Part shown: positions 17,627 to 26,232 of the stretch, piece by piece
How the letters are laid out: each line of letters begins with the position of its first letter
Position numbering within the stretch: the stretch's first letter is position 1
Assembly (NCBI GenBank): GCA_014237465.1
Contig: JABZFM010000001.1
Span: forward strand, 124,001 to 188,000
From: Desulfobacteraceae bacterium
GTDB lineage: Bacteria; Desulfobacterota; Desulfobacteria; Desulfobacterales; Desulfosalsimonadaceae
Direction of reading: 5' to 3'
Length of the DNA: 64,000 bases
Made by a program: the position numbers and the translations under genes
The notes under the pieces: generated by a model
Told to the model about the DNA's origin: nothing
What the model saw: only the letters and a program-made list of their open reading frames with translations
The model's database searches: none

Positions 17627-17653
17627 CCTTCTATCTTCTACCTTCCACCTTCA
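17627..17653 (-). repeat. Heptamer repeats running into the end of acnB
   Basis: The sequence is CCTTCTATCTTCTACC followed by TTCCACCTTCA, the complement of the GAAGGTA/GTGAAGG repeats at 2781-2823. The acnB stop codon (17631-17633) and the last codons (VKVEGRR) lie inside the repeat, so the C-terminal residues of aconitase derive from it. Confidence 0.65.
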
Positions 17654-20120
17654 CATACCCCATATATTCTTCAATAGTCGGGATTTTTCCCAAAATGGCG
17701 CAAACCGATGCCAGTTGCGCAGAGCCGAGATAGACGCTGGTATTGTCCCCCACCCGGTTGGGAAAATTCCGGGTCGATGTTGACATAACCGTTGTTCCGT
17801 CCGCCACCCGGGCCTGATTGCCCATGCAGAGGGAGCATCCCGGTGTTTCAAGGCGGGCGCCGGTGGCACCGAAAACACTGAACAGTCCATCATTTTTGAG
17901 GTGCTGCGCGTCTATCCGGGTGGGCGGCGTCATCCACAGCCGGGCCGGCAGGTTCTTTTTACCTTCAAGGATTTCAGCCGCCTGGTGAAAATGGGAAATT
18001 CCGGTCATACAGGATCCGATAAAGACCTCATCAATGGGGGTGCCGGAAACGTCACTTAAGAGACGGACATCATCCGGGTCATTGGGGCACGCCAGGATCG
18101 GTTCTTTGATGTCTGACAGGTTGACCTCTACTTCCGCCGCATACCGGGCATCGGCATCCCGTCTCAGCAATTCCGGGCTCTCCAGCCAGTGCTCCATTTT
18201 ATCCACCCGATGGGCAATGGTATCGGCGTCTCCATAACCGGCAGCAATCAGACCTTTTAAAACGTCGATATTGTCTTTTAAGAAAGCCGCGACCGCGTCA
18301 GTGGATAAATCAATGGTGGCCGCCGCCGCAGACCGTTCCGCGGACGCGTTGGTCAGTTCGTAAGCCTGTGCAACGCTCAATTCCGGCCATCCTTCAAATT
18401 CAATGATCCGTCCGGCAAAGATATTTTTCTTGCCTTCTTTTTGAACGGTTAAAAGGCCATTTTGAATAGCGGCATAGGGGACTGCATTCACTACATCCCG
18501 CATGGTGATACCGGGCTGGAGTTCGCCGGTGAATTTTACTATAACGGACTCGGGCATGTCCAGCGGCATAAAGCCTAAGGCCGCGGCAAACGCGATCAAA
18601 CCGGAGCCGGCCGGGAAACTGATGCCAATGGGAAAGCGGGTGTGAGAGTCTCCCCCGGTTCCCACGGTATCCGGCAACAGCATTCGGTTCAGCCATGCAT
18701 GGATAATACCGTCGCCCGGAAGCAGCGCCACGCCCCCCCGGTTTTTGATAAATTCATGCAGGCTGTTCTGCATTTTTATATCCACCGCTTTGGGATAAGC
18801 GGCGGTGTGGCAGAAGGACTGCATCACCAGGTCTGCGGAAAATTTTAAGCAGGCCAGTTCCTTGATTTCATCCCGTGTCATGGGGCCGGTGGTATCCTGG
18901 GAACCCACGGTGGTCATTTGGGGTTCACAGTATATACCGGGGTGAATGCCGGGCAACCCGCAGGCGCGTCCCACTATTTTCTGGGCCCGGGTAAACCCGT
19001 GTGCTGTTTCCGGCTGTGATGCCGGCCGCTGAAACACATCCGACAGATCAAGGTCTAAGGCCTTTCGGGTCCGGTCGGTCAGCGTTCGGCCGATAATTAA
19101 GGGGATACGGCCGTCGGCCCGCACTTCATCTACAATAACATTTGTTTTTAACTGAAATCGGGCCAGTTCTTCCCCGTTATCTGCCCCATTATTAGCACTG
19201 ACGATTCGGTTTTTATGGGTGAGAATGGTAATGGTGTCGCCGTGTTTAATCCGGCTTACATCACACTCAATGGGCAGCGCGCCGGCATCTTCAAGGGAAT
19301 TGAAAAAAATTGGTGCAATGGTACTGCCAATCACCACGCCGCCCCGGCGCTTGTTCGGAATGCAGGGAATGTCTTCGCCGATATGCCAGATTACGGAATT
19401 GGCGGCTGATTTTCTGGAAGAACCGGTGCCCACCACATCGCCGACAAAGGCGATGGGAAGTCCTTTTAGTTTTAAATTTTTAATGGTTTCAACAGTATTG
19501 TCCGGAGTGCGGGAAGACAGCATGCTCAAGGCGTGCAGGGGGATGTCCGGCCGGCTCCAGGCCTCTGAAGCCGGGGAAAAATCATCGGTGTTGATTTCGC
19601 CTTCCACCTTAAATACCGTGAATGTCAACATTTCCGGCAGCGTCGGTTTCTCGGTAAACCACCGGGCGTCAGCCCAGGCATCAATGACCTGCCGGGCAAA
19701 TGAATTGGTTTTTGACTTTTGAAATATCTCGTCAAATGCATCAAAGATCAGAATCAATTTAGACAGCGCGTTGGCGGCATCCGGCGCCAGGTCGGTGTCG
19801 TCCAGTAAATCAATCAGGGGGGCAATATTATACCCCCCACCCATGGTGGACAGCAGAAAAACGGCTTTTTGCGGGGAAATCAGAGGGGATCGGCATCTGT
19901 TTTTGGCAATATCATTTAAAAAACACGCTTTGACTTCCGCCGCCTCATCCACGCCGGCAGGAACACGATGGGTGATCAGCTCAAGCAGCAGGGATTCGTC
20001 GACTCCGGCCGGGTTCTGCAGGAGGTGGGTCAGTTCTTCAACCTGTTGCTCGGTTAACGGTTTTGGCGGGATGCCCTGTGCTTCCCGTTCCATTTTATGT
20101 TTCAGATAGGCGTTGATCAT
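17631..20120 (-). CDS. acnB: Aconitate hydratase B (bifunctional aconitase / 2-methylisocitrate dehydratase)
   Basis: An 829-residue AcnB-type aconitase that interconverts citrate and isocitrate through a [4Fe-4S] cluster. The N-terminal HEAT-like region begins INAYLKHKMEREAQG. A swivel domain has GDVVGTGSSRKSAANSVIWH. Catalytic regions contain PGDGIIHAWLNRMLLPDTVG, GGDSHTRFPIG, GSCMTGISHFHQAAEIL and CSLCMGNQARV, where cysteines bind the cluster. It is somewhat shorter than the 865-residue Escherichia coli enzyme. AAGGA precedes the start. The C-terminal seven residues are encoded by a repeat (see 17627). It supports a full or partial citric acid cycle. Confidence 0.95.
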   Translation of the reverse strand: MINAYLKHKMEREAQGIPPKPLTEQQVEELTHLLQNPAGVDESLLLELITHRVPAGVDEAAEVKACFLNDIAKNRCRSPLISPQKAVFLLSTMGGGYNIAPLIDLLDDTDLAPDAANALSKLILIFDAFDEIFQKSKTNSFARQVIDAWADARWFTEKPTLPEMLTFTVFKVEGEINTDDFSPASEAWSRPDIPLHALSMLSSRTPDNTVETIKNLKLKGLPIAFVGDVVGTGSSRKSAANSVIWHIGEDIPCIPNKRRGGVVIGSTIAPIFFNSLEDAGALPIECDVSRIKHGDTITILTHKNRIVSANNGADNGEELARFQLKTNVIVDEVRADGRIPLIIGRTLTDRTRKALDLDLSDVFQRPASQPETAHGFTRAQKIVGRACGLPGIHPGIYCEPQMTTVGSQDTTGPMTRDEIKELACLKFSADLVMQSFCHTAAYPKAVDIKMQNSLHEFIKNRGGVALLPGDGIIHAWLNRMLLPDTVGTGGDSHTRFPIGISFPAGSGLIAFAAALGFMPLDMPESVIVKFTGELQPGITMRDVVNAVPYAAIQNGLLTVQKEGKKNIFAGRIIEFEGWPELSVAQAYELTNASAERSAAAATIDLSTDAVAAFLKDNIDVLKGLIAAGYGDADTIAHRVDKMEHWLESPELLRRDADARYAAEVEVNLSDIKEPILACPNDPDDVRLLSDVSGTPIDEVFIGSCMTGISHFHQAAEILEGKKNLPARLWMTPPTRIDAQHLKNDGLFSVFGATGARLETPGCSLCMGNQARVADGTTVMSTSTRNFPNRVGDNTSVYLGSAQLASVCAILGKIPTIEEYMGYVKVEGRR

Positions 20121-20226
20121 TAAAAGATTCCTTGTTCCGGCTTCGTCTTACTAAAATTTTTAAGAGTTAGAGTTCGTCTTTTTCAATTTAAAATATTTTA
20201 GGCTATTGTTCATCCAGAAATGTGAG

Positions 20227-20326
20227 ATTTTGTTCAAGTTCAAGGAAGGCGAAGATTTTAACCGGAGGAATACATTTTGTATTTTGAGGATTAAAATCTG
20301 AGCCTGACGCAGAAATTGGACAAAAT
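20227..20326. repeat. 100-base element with paired ends and nested inner arms
   Basis: The ends ATTTTGTTCAA (20227-20237) and TTGGACAAAAT (20316-20326) are complementary. Inside, GAAGATTTTAACCGGAGG and GGATTAAAATCTGAGC form a second stem, with TACATTTTGTA at the top. It lies between acnB and the reductase gene, both on the minus strand. I recall similar sequence as a recurrent intergenic element of Desulfobacterota, but this cannot be checked here. It could be a structured RNA or a mobile palindromic repeat. Confidence 0.6.
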
Positions 20327-20349
20327 AGCCATTTATGGACGGACAATAA

Positions 20350-22353
20350 TTAGATGTTCATTCCTGCTGCATACCCCTGATGCACTGCATCAAAGGCCAT
20401 GCCGATGCTTTTAGCATCTCCGATAATATCACAGGCAATTCCTTTTGTTTCTATGATCGCCAGAAGTTCATTGGAAGACCTGGAACCTGCGGCAAGCACC
20501 ACAGTGTCCGCCGGGATTTCTTCCACACCGACAGCGGTCTCCACCTTGATGCCGGTCGGTGTAATTTCCAGCGCCTTGGCGGTCACTTTTGATTCTATAC
20601 CGTAACGGGTGACATCCTGGAGCATGCCCCAGCGGGTGGTTTTCCCGAAATCCTTGCCGATTTTGTCGATCATTTCAATGATGGTGATTTGTTTGGTTCC
20701 CCGGGTCGTCATTTCATATAATGTTTCCGGTGTTTCCGCCTTGTTGACAAACAGGAATTTTAAGACATCCCCGGAAAGAGTGCCTTTTTCCGCCAGCAAT
20801 AAGGCAGTCTCCACACCGACTGCGCCGCCGCCGATGATTACGATTCGTTTTCCGGTATAAACCGTGCCGGCCAGAACGTCCCATGCCTGGACCACGTGGG
20901 GGAGCTCAATGCCCGGAATCGGGGGTGTCATCGGGGTGGCACCGGTGGCAAGGATAATATGGTCCGGCTTTTTTTCATCAATTAAGGCTTCGTCCACGAT
21001 CTGGTTCAGGCGGATTTTAATGTCCCGATAGTACACCTGGGTTTCCAGGTCATACGCCAGTTCGGAGAATTCCTCCCGGCCCGGAGGTGCTGCGGCCAGA
21101 TATAACTGCCCGCCGAGTTCATCACCTTTTTCATAAATGGTTACCTGGTGCCCGCAGTCTGCGGCGGCAATGGCCGCGTTCATGCCGGCAGCGCCGCCGC
21201 CGATGACCATGACTTTTTTGGGGGATTCCACAATTTCGCATGTGGTGTCACATTCATGTCCCGCCCTGGGATTGCATAAGCATTCCACATGTTTGAGGTT
21301 GAACAGATTGTCAAAGCACCCCTGGGCGCAGGCAATACAATGCAGAATTTCTTCTTCCCTGCCTTCCTTTGCCTTTTCCGGCAGATAGGGGTCGGCGATC
21401 AGGCTCCGGCCCATGGCCACCATGTCGCACATGCCGTCTGCAATGAGTTCTCTTGCTGTATCCGGATCATTGATGCGATGACTCGCAATGACCGGCACAT
21501 TAACGAGTTCCCTGATTCCCCGGGAAAGATAGGCAAATGCCCCCCGCGGAACGGATGCGGTAATCTGCGGCACTATAGCTTCATGCCAGCCTACATTAAT
21601 ACACAGTGCATCCACTCCGGCCTCTTCAACGAGTGCCTTGGCATATTGCTTCAGCTCTTCTCTTCCCTGTCCGCCGGGCATGAAATCATTGCCGTTCATT
21701 CGGACCATTGCCGGATAATCATCTCCCACCTGCCGGCGGATGGCCTTCATGATCTCCAGACCAAACCGCATCCGGTTTTCAAGGGAACCGCCATAATCAT
21801 CAGTGCGCTGATTGGTCAGGGGGGAGAGGAATTCACTGATCAGGTACCCGGTGCCGCTTAAGACTTCCACGGCGTCAAACCCGGCTTTTTTGACCCGTAA
21901 TGCTGCCTGGGCAAAATTGTCGATGATTTGGTGAATTTCATCAGTTTCAAGTGCTTTTGGCGTTTCCCGGGTCATGCGGGATGCGATGGCAGACGGAGCC
22001 ACCGACTGTTTGCCGTTTAAAAAGAACGAAAAATTGTACCGGCCTGCGTGGTTGAGCTGGACACAGGATCGAACGCCGTTGTTTTTGATGACAGCGGCCA
22101 GACGCGCAAGCCCGGGTATAAATTCATCCGTATGTGCCCCGATGTTGGTGGTATTTCCTGATAAATCATCCACCGTGGCATATCCGACGCAGATCATGCC
22201 CACGCCCCCTTTGGCGCGCTCTTCGTAAAAATTAACAATCTGGTCGGTGACTTCAAAATTGTTTGCCATCCCCAGGTGCATGGCCGGCAGATATATTCTG
22301 TTATTAAGTTCAAGCGTGTTGATCTGAATCGGTTCAAACAGCGGGTCTCTCAT
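20350..22353 (-). CDS. 2,4-dienoyl-CoA reductase-like flavoprotein (OYE barrel + Fe-S + FAD/NAD domain)
   Basis: A 667-residue protein. The FMN TIM barrel (about residues 1-330) has GVRSCVQLNHAGRY and DAVEVLSGTGYLISEFLSP. Next come [4Fe-4S] ligands in CIACAQGC plus CLC near residues 337-360, and then an FAD motif VIGGGAAGMNAA (about 382). An NAD(P)H motif VIIGGGAVGVETALLLAEKG lies near residue 500. This is the architecture of FadH, trimethylamine dehydrogenase relatives and the anaerobic naphthoyl-CoA reductases. Which reaction it performs is open; an enoyl- or aryl-CoA reductase is most likely in this organism. AAGGGGGA precedes the start. Confidence 0.88.
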   Translation of the reverse strand: MRDPLFEPIQINTLELNNRIYLPAMHLGMANNFEVTDQIVNFYEERAKGGVGMICVGYATVDDLSGNTTNIGAHTDEFIPGLARLAAVIKNNGVRSCVQLNHAGRYNFSFFLNGKQSVAPSAIASRMTRETPKALETDEIHQIIDNFAQAALRVKKAGFDAVEVLSGTGYLISEFLSPLTNQRTDDYGGSLENRMRFGLEIMKAIRRQVGDDYPAMVRMNGNDFMPGGQGREELKQYAKALVEEAGVDALCINVGWHEAIVPQITASVPRGAFAYLSRGIRELVNVPVIASHRINDPDTARELIADGMCDMVAMGRSLIADPYLPEKAKEGREEEILHCIACAQGCFDNLFNLKHVECLCNPRAGHECDTTCEIVESPKKVMVIGGGAAGMNAAIAAADCGHQVTIYEKGDELGGQLYLAAAPPGREEFSELAYDLETQVYYRDIKIRLNQIVDEALIDEKKPDHIILATGATPMTPPIPGIELPHVVQAWDVLAGTVYTGKRIVIIGGGAVGVETALLLAEKGTLSGDVLKFLFVNKAETPETLYEMTTRGTKQITIIEMIDKIGKDFGKTTRWGMLQDVTRYGIESKVTAKALEITPTGIKVETAVGVEEIPADTVVLAAGSRSSNELLAIIETKGIACDIIGDAKSIGMAFDAVHQGYAAGMNI

Positions 22354-22541
22354 AATAATCCCCCTTGGAGTTTAAATATTTTTTAATAATTTTTTAATAT
22401 GGCAAAAAATAAAAATCACTTAACCGGTTGTCCCTGTCAAGAAAAAAGTGATATGAGGTTTAGCGTGGTTCGGCAAAAAAATAATTATAAAAATTTAAAT
22501 CAATCATGATAAATCATTTTGCAACTCTGAAAGGGGGATGG

Positions 22542-23060
22542 ATGGAAAAGGGTTATGTTCAGATTTATACGGGAAACGGTAAAGGCAAGACAACCGCGGC
22601 CCTTGGTTTGTCCTTGAGGGCTGCCGGTGCCGGATTAAAAGTTTATATCGCCCAGTTTATGAAACAGGGTGGATACAGCGAGTTAAAAGCGTTAGCGCGT
22701 TTTGACGATCTGATCACCGTTGAGCAGTTCGGGACGGGAAAATTTATCAAAGGAAGCCCGTCGGATGAAGATATGGCGGCGGGCCGGCGGTGTCTGGATG
22801 CCATCAGGCAGGCGCTGTTGTCTGCAACATATGATGTGGTCATCATGGAAGAGGCGGCCGTGGCGGAAAAGTTCGGCATTATTTCAACAGACGATATCCT
22901 TGAAATGATCCGGATCAAACCGGAAGGCACGGAACTGGTGATCACCGGGCGGGGGGCATCAGAGCAGGTGATGGCCGCCGCGGACCTGGTGACCGAGATG
23001 AAGGAGATCAAGCATTATTATCAGGCAGGGGTAAAAGCCCGGACCGGCATCGAAAACTAA
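22542..23060 (+). CDS. cobO: Cob(I)yrinic acid a,c-diamide adenosyltransferase
   Basis: A 172-residue CobO/CobA/BtuR-type enzyme that adenosylates the cobalt of corrinoids. It starts KGYVQIYTGNGKGKTTAALG, with the P-loop GNGKGKTT at residues 9-16, and has VVIMEEAAVAEKFGI and VITGRGASEQVMAAADLVTE typical of the family. ATG 22542 was chosen over ATG 22506 because AAGGGGG lies just upstream and family members begin here. A cobyric acid synthase gene follows 400 bases downstream, so this is a small cobamide locus. No cobalamin riboswitch was seen. Confidence 0.92.
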   Translation: MEKGYVQIYTGNGKGKTTAALGLSLRAAGAGLKVYIAQFMKQGGYSELKALARFDDLITVEQFGTGKFIKGSPSDEDMAAGRRCLDAIRQALLSATYDVVIMEEAAVAEKFGIISTDDILEMIRIKPEGTELVITGRGASEQVMAAADLVTEMKEIKHYYQAGVKARTGIEN

Positions 23061-23061
23061 T

Positions 23062-23363
23062 AGTGACTGCGAAAAACAACCAACTTCTTCGTTACGCTTG
23101 ATCTCAAGTCAATCAACGTAATAAATTACGCCTCATTCCTTGAGATCAAGCGCGCCTTGAATTTGGCCGTTTTACACAGCCACTTTGAGTGCTTTAAACA
23201 TATTTAGATTTATATCGGATTTTTTTTGCACTGCATCCTTCGTCGCTCAACGTACATTCGTACGCCTCGTTCCTGACGGATTTGTGCGCCTCAAATTTGA
23301 AAGTATTATGCTGCCAGCAGATTTGTGTTGACTCGTTCCCACGGTCCTTCGTGGGAATGCATA
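23062..23363. repeat. Repeat-filled spacer between cobO and cobQ
   Basis: This spacer holds three repeats and no gene. At 23062-23184 arms AGTGACTGCGAAAAAC and GTTTTACACAGCCACT bound a diverged copy of the long inverted-repeat family, with an inner stem GCTTGATCTCAAG / CTTGAGATCAAGC and GCGCGCCTTG. At 23214-23305 a partial relative has CGCTCAACGTACATTCG. At 23332-23363 there is a hairpin CTCGTTCCCACGGTCC / GTGGGAATGCATA, repeated at 25146-25176. From 23364 to 23466 nothing is recognisable. Confidence 0.65.
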
Positions 23364-23466
23364 CCGCTGTAAAAATAAAAATGGGAAGAAACTGCCATCA
23401 CATTATCCCTGTTAATTATTCGCCATTAGCTATTGATTGTTAATGATTAAGGTCCATTATTAGAAA

Positions 23467-24960
23467 ATGAAAAAGAAAGCACCCTGTATTGCGGTATTGG
23501 GGACCGGGTCGGATGTGGGTAAAAGTATCGTCGTCACAGCCCTTTGCCGGATATTTTACCAAATGGGGGTTTCAGTGGCGCCGTTTAAGGCCCAGAACAT
23601 GTCCAATAATTCCGGGGTCACCCCGGAGGGCCTTGAAATGGGCCGTGCCCAGATCGTTCAGGCGGAAGCAGCCAACCTGATTCCTTCTGTGGATATGAAC
23701 CCCGTGCTGTTAAAACCCAGCGGGAAATCCGGATCACAGGTGGTATTGTTCGGCAAAGCCCTGGGCAATCAGAGTGCTGCCGCATACCATAAAAATAATG
23801 ATTCACTGTTCCATGCCGCGGGCAGCACCCTGGACCGTTTAAGAGATGCTTATGATCTGGTGGTCATGGAAGGGGCCGGATCATGCGCGGAAGTCAATCT
23901 CATGGAAAATGACATTGTGAATTTGCCGATGGCCCGGTATGCGGACGCAGACGTAATCCTGGTGTCAGACATTGATAAAGGCGGTGTGTTTGCCCAGATT
24001 GTGGGAACCCTGGCATGCCTGCCGGAACATTTCAGAAAAATGGTAAAAGGATTTATAATCAACCGGTTCCGGGGGGATAAGCGGCTTTTTGAAGACGGTG
24101 TGCAATGGATCGAAGAAAAAACAAACATACCGGTCATCGGAGTGATCCCCTGGTTTAATGACATCAAAATTGATGATGAAGATTCCGTGGCCATTGAAAA
24201 CACGGATAATTTTTTCGGGCAAAACAAGAGGGATTTGCCCCGGATAGCGGTTCTTCGCCTGCCGTATATTTCCAATTTTACAGACATCAACCCATTAAAG
24301 CAGTTAAAGGGTATTCAGGTACTCTATGTGGAAACCCCCCGTGATCTTAAAGGATTTAAAGCGGTCATTATTCCAGGCTCTAAAAATACCCGTAATGATC
24401 TGGTGTGGTTGAAGCAGACCGGATGGACCGCTTATTTGCAGTCCTATGCGGAAAACGGCGGGCATTTGCTGGGCATCTGCGGCGGATTTCAGATGCTGGG
24501 TAAATTTGTGGATGACCCGGACGGGCTTGAAGAAGATCCGGGAAGATCGATCGGTCTAGGCCTGCTGGATGTTGAAACCGTTTTAAAGGCGCCGAAAATC
24601 ACCACCCTGTCTTTATTTTCATGGAGCGGGGGGCAAGGCCTGGGGTATGAAATTCACATGGGGCAGACAAAACGGCTTTCCGGTTCCCCTATGCTGAACG
24701 TTTGCAAACGAAATGGCGTTGCATGCAATGACAAAGACGGGTGCGTTTCAGAAAACAAACGCGTCATGGGAACTTATATGCACGGTTTTTTTGATACACC
24801 GGATATGCTGAAAAAATGGCTGGAACACATCGGCGTAAAGAGTGTTGAGGTGCCCGATGTCTATGGCTTAAACGCCCGCAACCGGGAATATGACCGGCTG
24901 GCAGACCATGTACGGGCAAATGTGGATATGGAAAAGATTTTAAATTTGAGGAAGTCATAA
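23467..24960 (+). CDS. cobQ: Cobyric acid synthase
   Basis: A 497-residue glutamine-dependent amidotransferase that amidates adenosylcobyrinate a,c-diamide at four positions. The N-terminal ATP-binding domain has GTGSDVGKSIVVTALCR and KAQNMSNNSGVTPEGLEMG, diagnostic of CobQ. The class I glutamine amidotransferase-like domain contains GICGGFQMLG (nucleophile cysteine near residue 339) and GTYMHGFFD (histidine near residue 439). No strong ribosome binding site is seen before ATG 23467; a weak AAGG lies about 15 bases upstream. It follows cobO. Confidence 0.95.
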   Translation: MKKKAPCIAVLGTGSDVGKSIVVTALCRIFYQMGVSVAPFKAQNMSNNSGVTPEGLEMGRAQIVQAEAANLIPSVDMNPVLLKPSGKSGSQVVLFGKALGNQSAAAYHKNNDSLFHAAGSTLDRLRDAYDLVVMEGAGSCAEVNLMENDIVNLPMARYADADVILVSDIDKGGVFAQIVGTLACLPEHFRKMVKGFIINRFRGDKRLFEDGVQWIEEKTNIPVIGVIPWFNDIKIDDEDSVAIENTDNFFGQNKRDLPRIAVLRLPYISNFTDINPLKQLKGIQVLYVETPRDLKGFKAVIIPGSKNTRNDLVWLKQTGWTAYLQSYAENGGHLLGICGGFQMLGKFVDDPDGLEEDPGRSIGLGLLDVETVLKAPKITTLSLFSWSGGQGLGYEIHMGQTKRLSGSPMLNVCKRNGVACNDKDGCVSENKRVMGTYMHGFFDTPDMLKKWLEHIGVKSVEVPDVYGLNARNREYDRLADHVRANVDMEKILNLRKS

Positions 24961-24971
24961 AAAAGAAATTT

Positions 24972-25176
24972 TTCACCACAGATCACAGAGGGCCTTGGAA
25001 TCGGGAAAAATAAATTCAAGTTGTCATTACGAGCCATGCCTTCGGCTTGACAGGGAGGGAACGAACGACGAAGTAATCCCCCTGCCTTTAATGAGATTGC
25101 TTCGGTCGTGCCTCCCTCGATGACAGGAAAGTGATAATTCTTTTTCTCGTTCCCACGGTCCCCTGTGGGAATGCAT
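24972..25176. repeat. Composite of three intergenic repeat types after cobQ
   Basis: From left to right: a TTCACCACAGATCACAGAGG fragment (24972-24991), related to the repeat at 15953. Next is a long imperfect palindrome at 25021-25131 whose ends TGTCATTACGAG and GATGACAGGA and inner AGTAATCCCCCTGCC / GAGATTGCTTCGG are of the widespread TGTCATTGCGAG type. Last is CTCGTTCCCACGGTCC / GTGGGAATGCATA at 25146-25176, the second copy of the hairpin at 23332. No gene is present. Confidence 0.65.
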
Positions 25177-25189
25177 AATCATGCAGCTT

Positions 25190-25690
25190 TTACCTCTCCA
25201 GCACCTCAATCCCCCGAATACCCGTAAAAAACCACTTGTCATCAACTTTTTCCAGTGCGCATTCCATTTCATGGATTTCATCCACCCGTTCGCCGGTGGC
25301 GGTGGTTGCTTTAAAAACCGCGGTCAGGCCCACCACAGCTATATCCTCTTTGGGGAAGTGAAACTGGAAATCATGAAATGTTATCTTCATTTCAATATAT
25401 TGAGATCGTACATAAAGCACATGGGGCGATATTTCGTTGCGAGGAAATGTTTTATCAACAGAATATGACGGAATTTCAATCCGGATGGATTTTCCAAACA
25501 TTTTTTTAATTTGATTGGCAGCGGCTGCTGCCATCAGGTCGCTTTCGTCCGCCTGCTTATCAATCCTTTTGGCAAGTACCTGGAACTTTTTTTTAATTTT
25601 TGCCTCATCATTTTGAAAAAACAGAAAAAAAGCAATAACAGCACCGGCAGTAATCATTGCGGTAATGAGCATATTTTTTTGATTTACCAT
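25190..25690 (-). CDS. Membrane-anchored protein, possible NTF2-like domain
   Basis: A 166-residue protein with one N-terminal membrane segment (MLITAMITAGAVIAFFLFF, residues 7-25). An amphipathic helix and a soluble domain rich in beta strands follow (MKITFHDFQFHFP, VVGLTAVFKATT, MECALEKVDDKWFFTGIRGI), resembling a SnoaL/NTF2-like fold. The start at 25690 is preferred because AGGAG sits 7-8 bases upstream. It overlaps the end of the signal peptidase gene by 7 bases, so the two are coupled. The function is unknown. Confidence 0.7.
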   Translation of the reverse strand: MVNQKNMLITAMITAGAVIAFFLFFQNDEAKIKKKFQVLAKRIDKQADESDLMAAAAANQIKKMFGKSIRIEIPSYSVDKTFPRNEISPHVLYVRSQYIEMKITFHDFQFHFPKEDIAVVGLTAVFKATTATGERVDEIHEMECALEKVDDKWFFTGIRGIEVLER

Positions 25691-26181
25691 AAAGGCGCTC
25701 CTGTAATTCGGTGAATCGGTGTTTGTCCGAAATGATGGGTTTGCATGGGAACGTTTCTGTTGTCTCCCACCACATAGACATGGTTTTTTTTCACGGTTCG
25801 GGGGACAAGATCCCACGATTGCCTTTTGGATACATAAGGCTCATCAATTTTCCGGCCGTTGATAAGTAGAAAACCTTTTTTAAACGCAATGGTTTCACCT
25901 TCTAATGCAAGAATGCGTTTTAGCAGCATGACATGGTTGCCTGAAAATCGGACGGTCACCACGTCAAATCGTTTGGGCGGGGCAAACAGGTATTTTAACG
26001 TAAAAGAGAAATTAAAACCCCCATTATTGTAGGTGGGAACCATGCTGAACCCGCTGATACGAAAGGGGATCAATATGTATTTAAAGAGTAAAAATGCAGT
26101 GACGCCAACCACTATGATCCTGACAAGAAATTTTCGGTTCAAATCCGGAAAAAGAAATTTTTGGAGCCTTTTGTCGGCCAT
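25684..26181 (-). CDS. lepB: Signal peptidase I
   Basis: A 165-residue S26 protease that removes Sec signal peptides at the outer face of the inner membrane. A single membrane segment spans about residues 18-37. The catalytic serine is in GFSMVPT (Ser46), and the general-base lysine in HVMLLKRILALEGE (Lys88). The GDNR box near residue 139 is followed by a shortened C-terminus with HFGQTPIHRITG. It is a compact form without the extra beta domain of the Escherichia coli enzyme. The downstream anchored protein overlaps its stop. Confidence 0.9.
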   Translation of the reverse strand: MADKRLQKFLFPDLNRKFLVRIIVVGVTAFLLFKYILIPFRISGFSMVPTYNNGGFNFSFTLKYLFAPPKRFDVVTVRFSGNHVMLLKRILALEGETIAFKKGFLLINGRKIDEPYVSKRQSWDLVPRTVKKNHVYVVGDNRNVPMQTHHFGQTPIHRITGAPLW

Positions 26182-26232
26182 GTTTTTTTTAAGATCCCTG
26201 CATCTGGACGCAGTAAATAAAAATAAAATTAA

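Noticed and set aside
22354-22541. Cobalamin riboswitch before cobO
   Set aside because: No B12-box-like sequence or plausible multi-arm fold was found in this spacer or in the one before cobQ.
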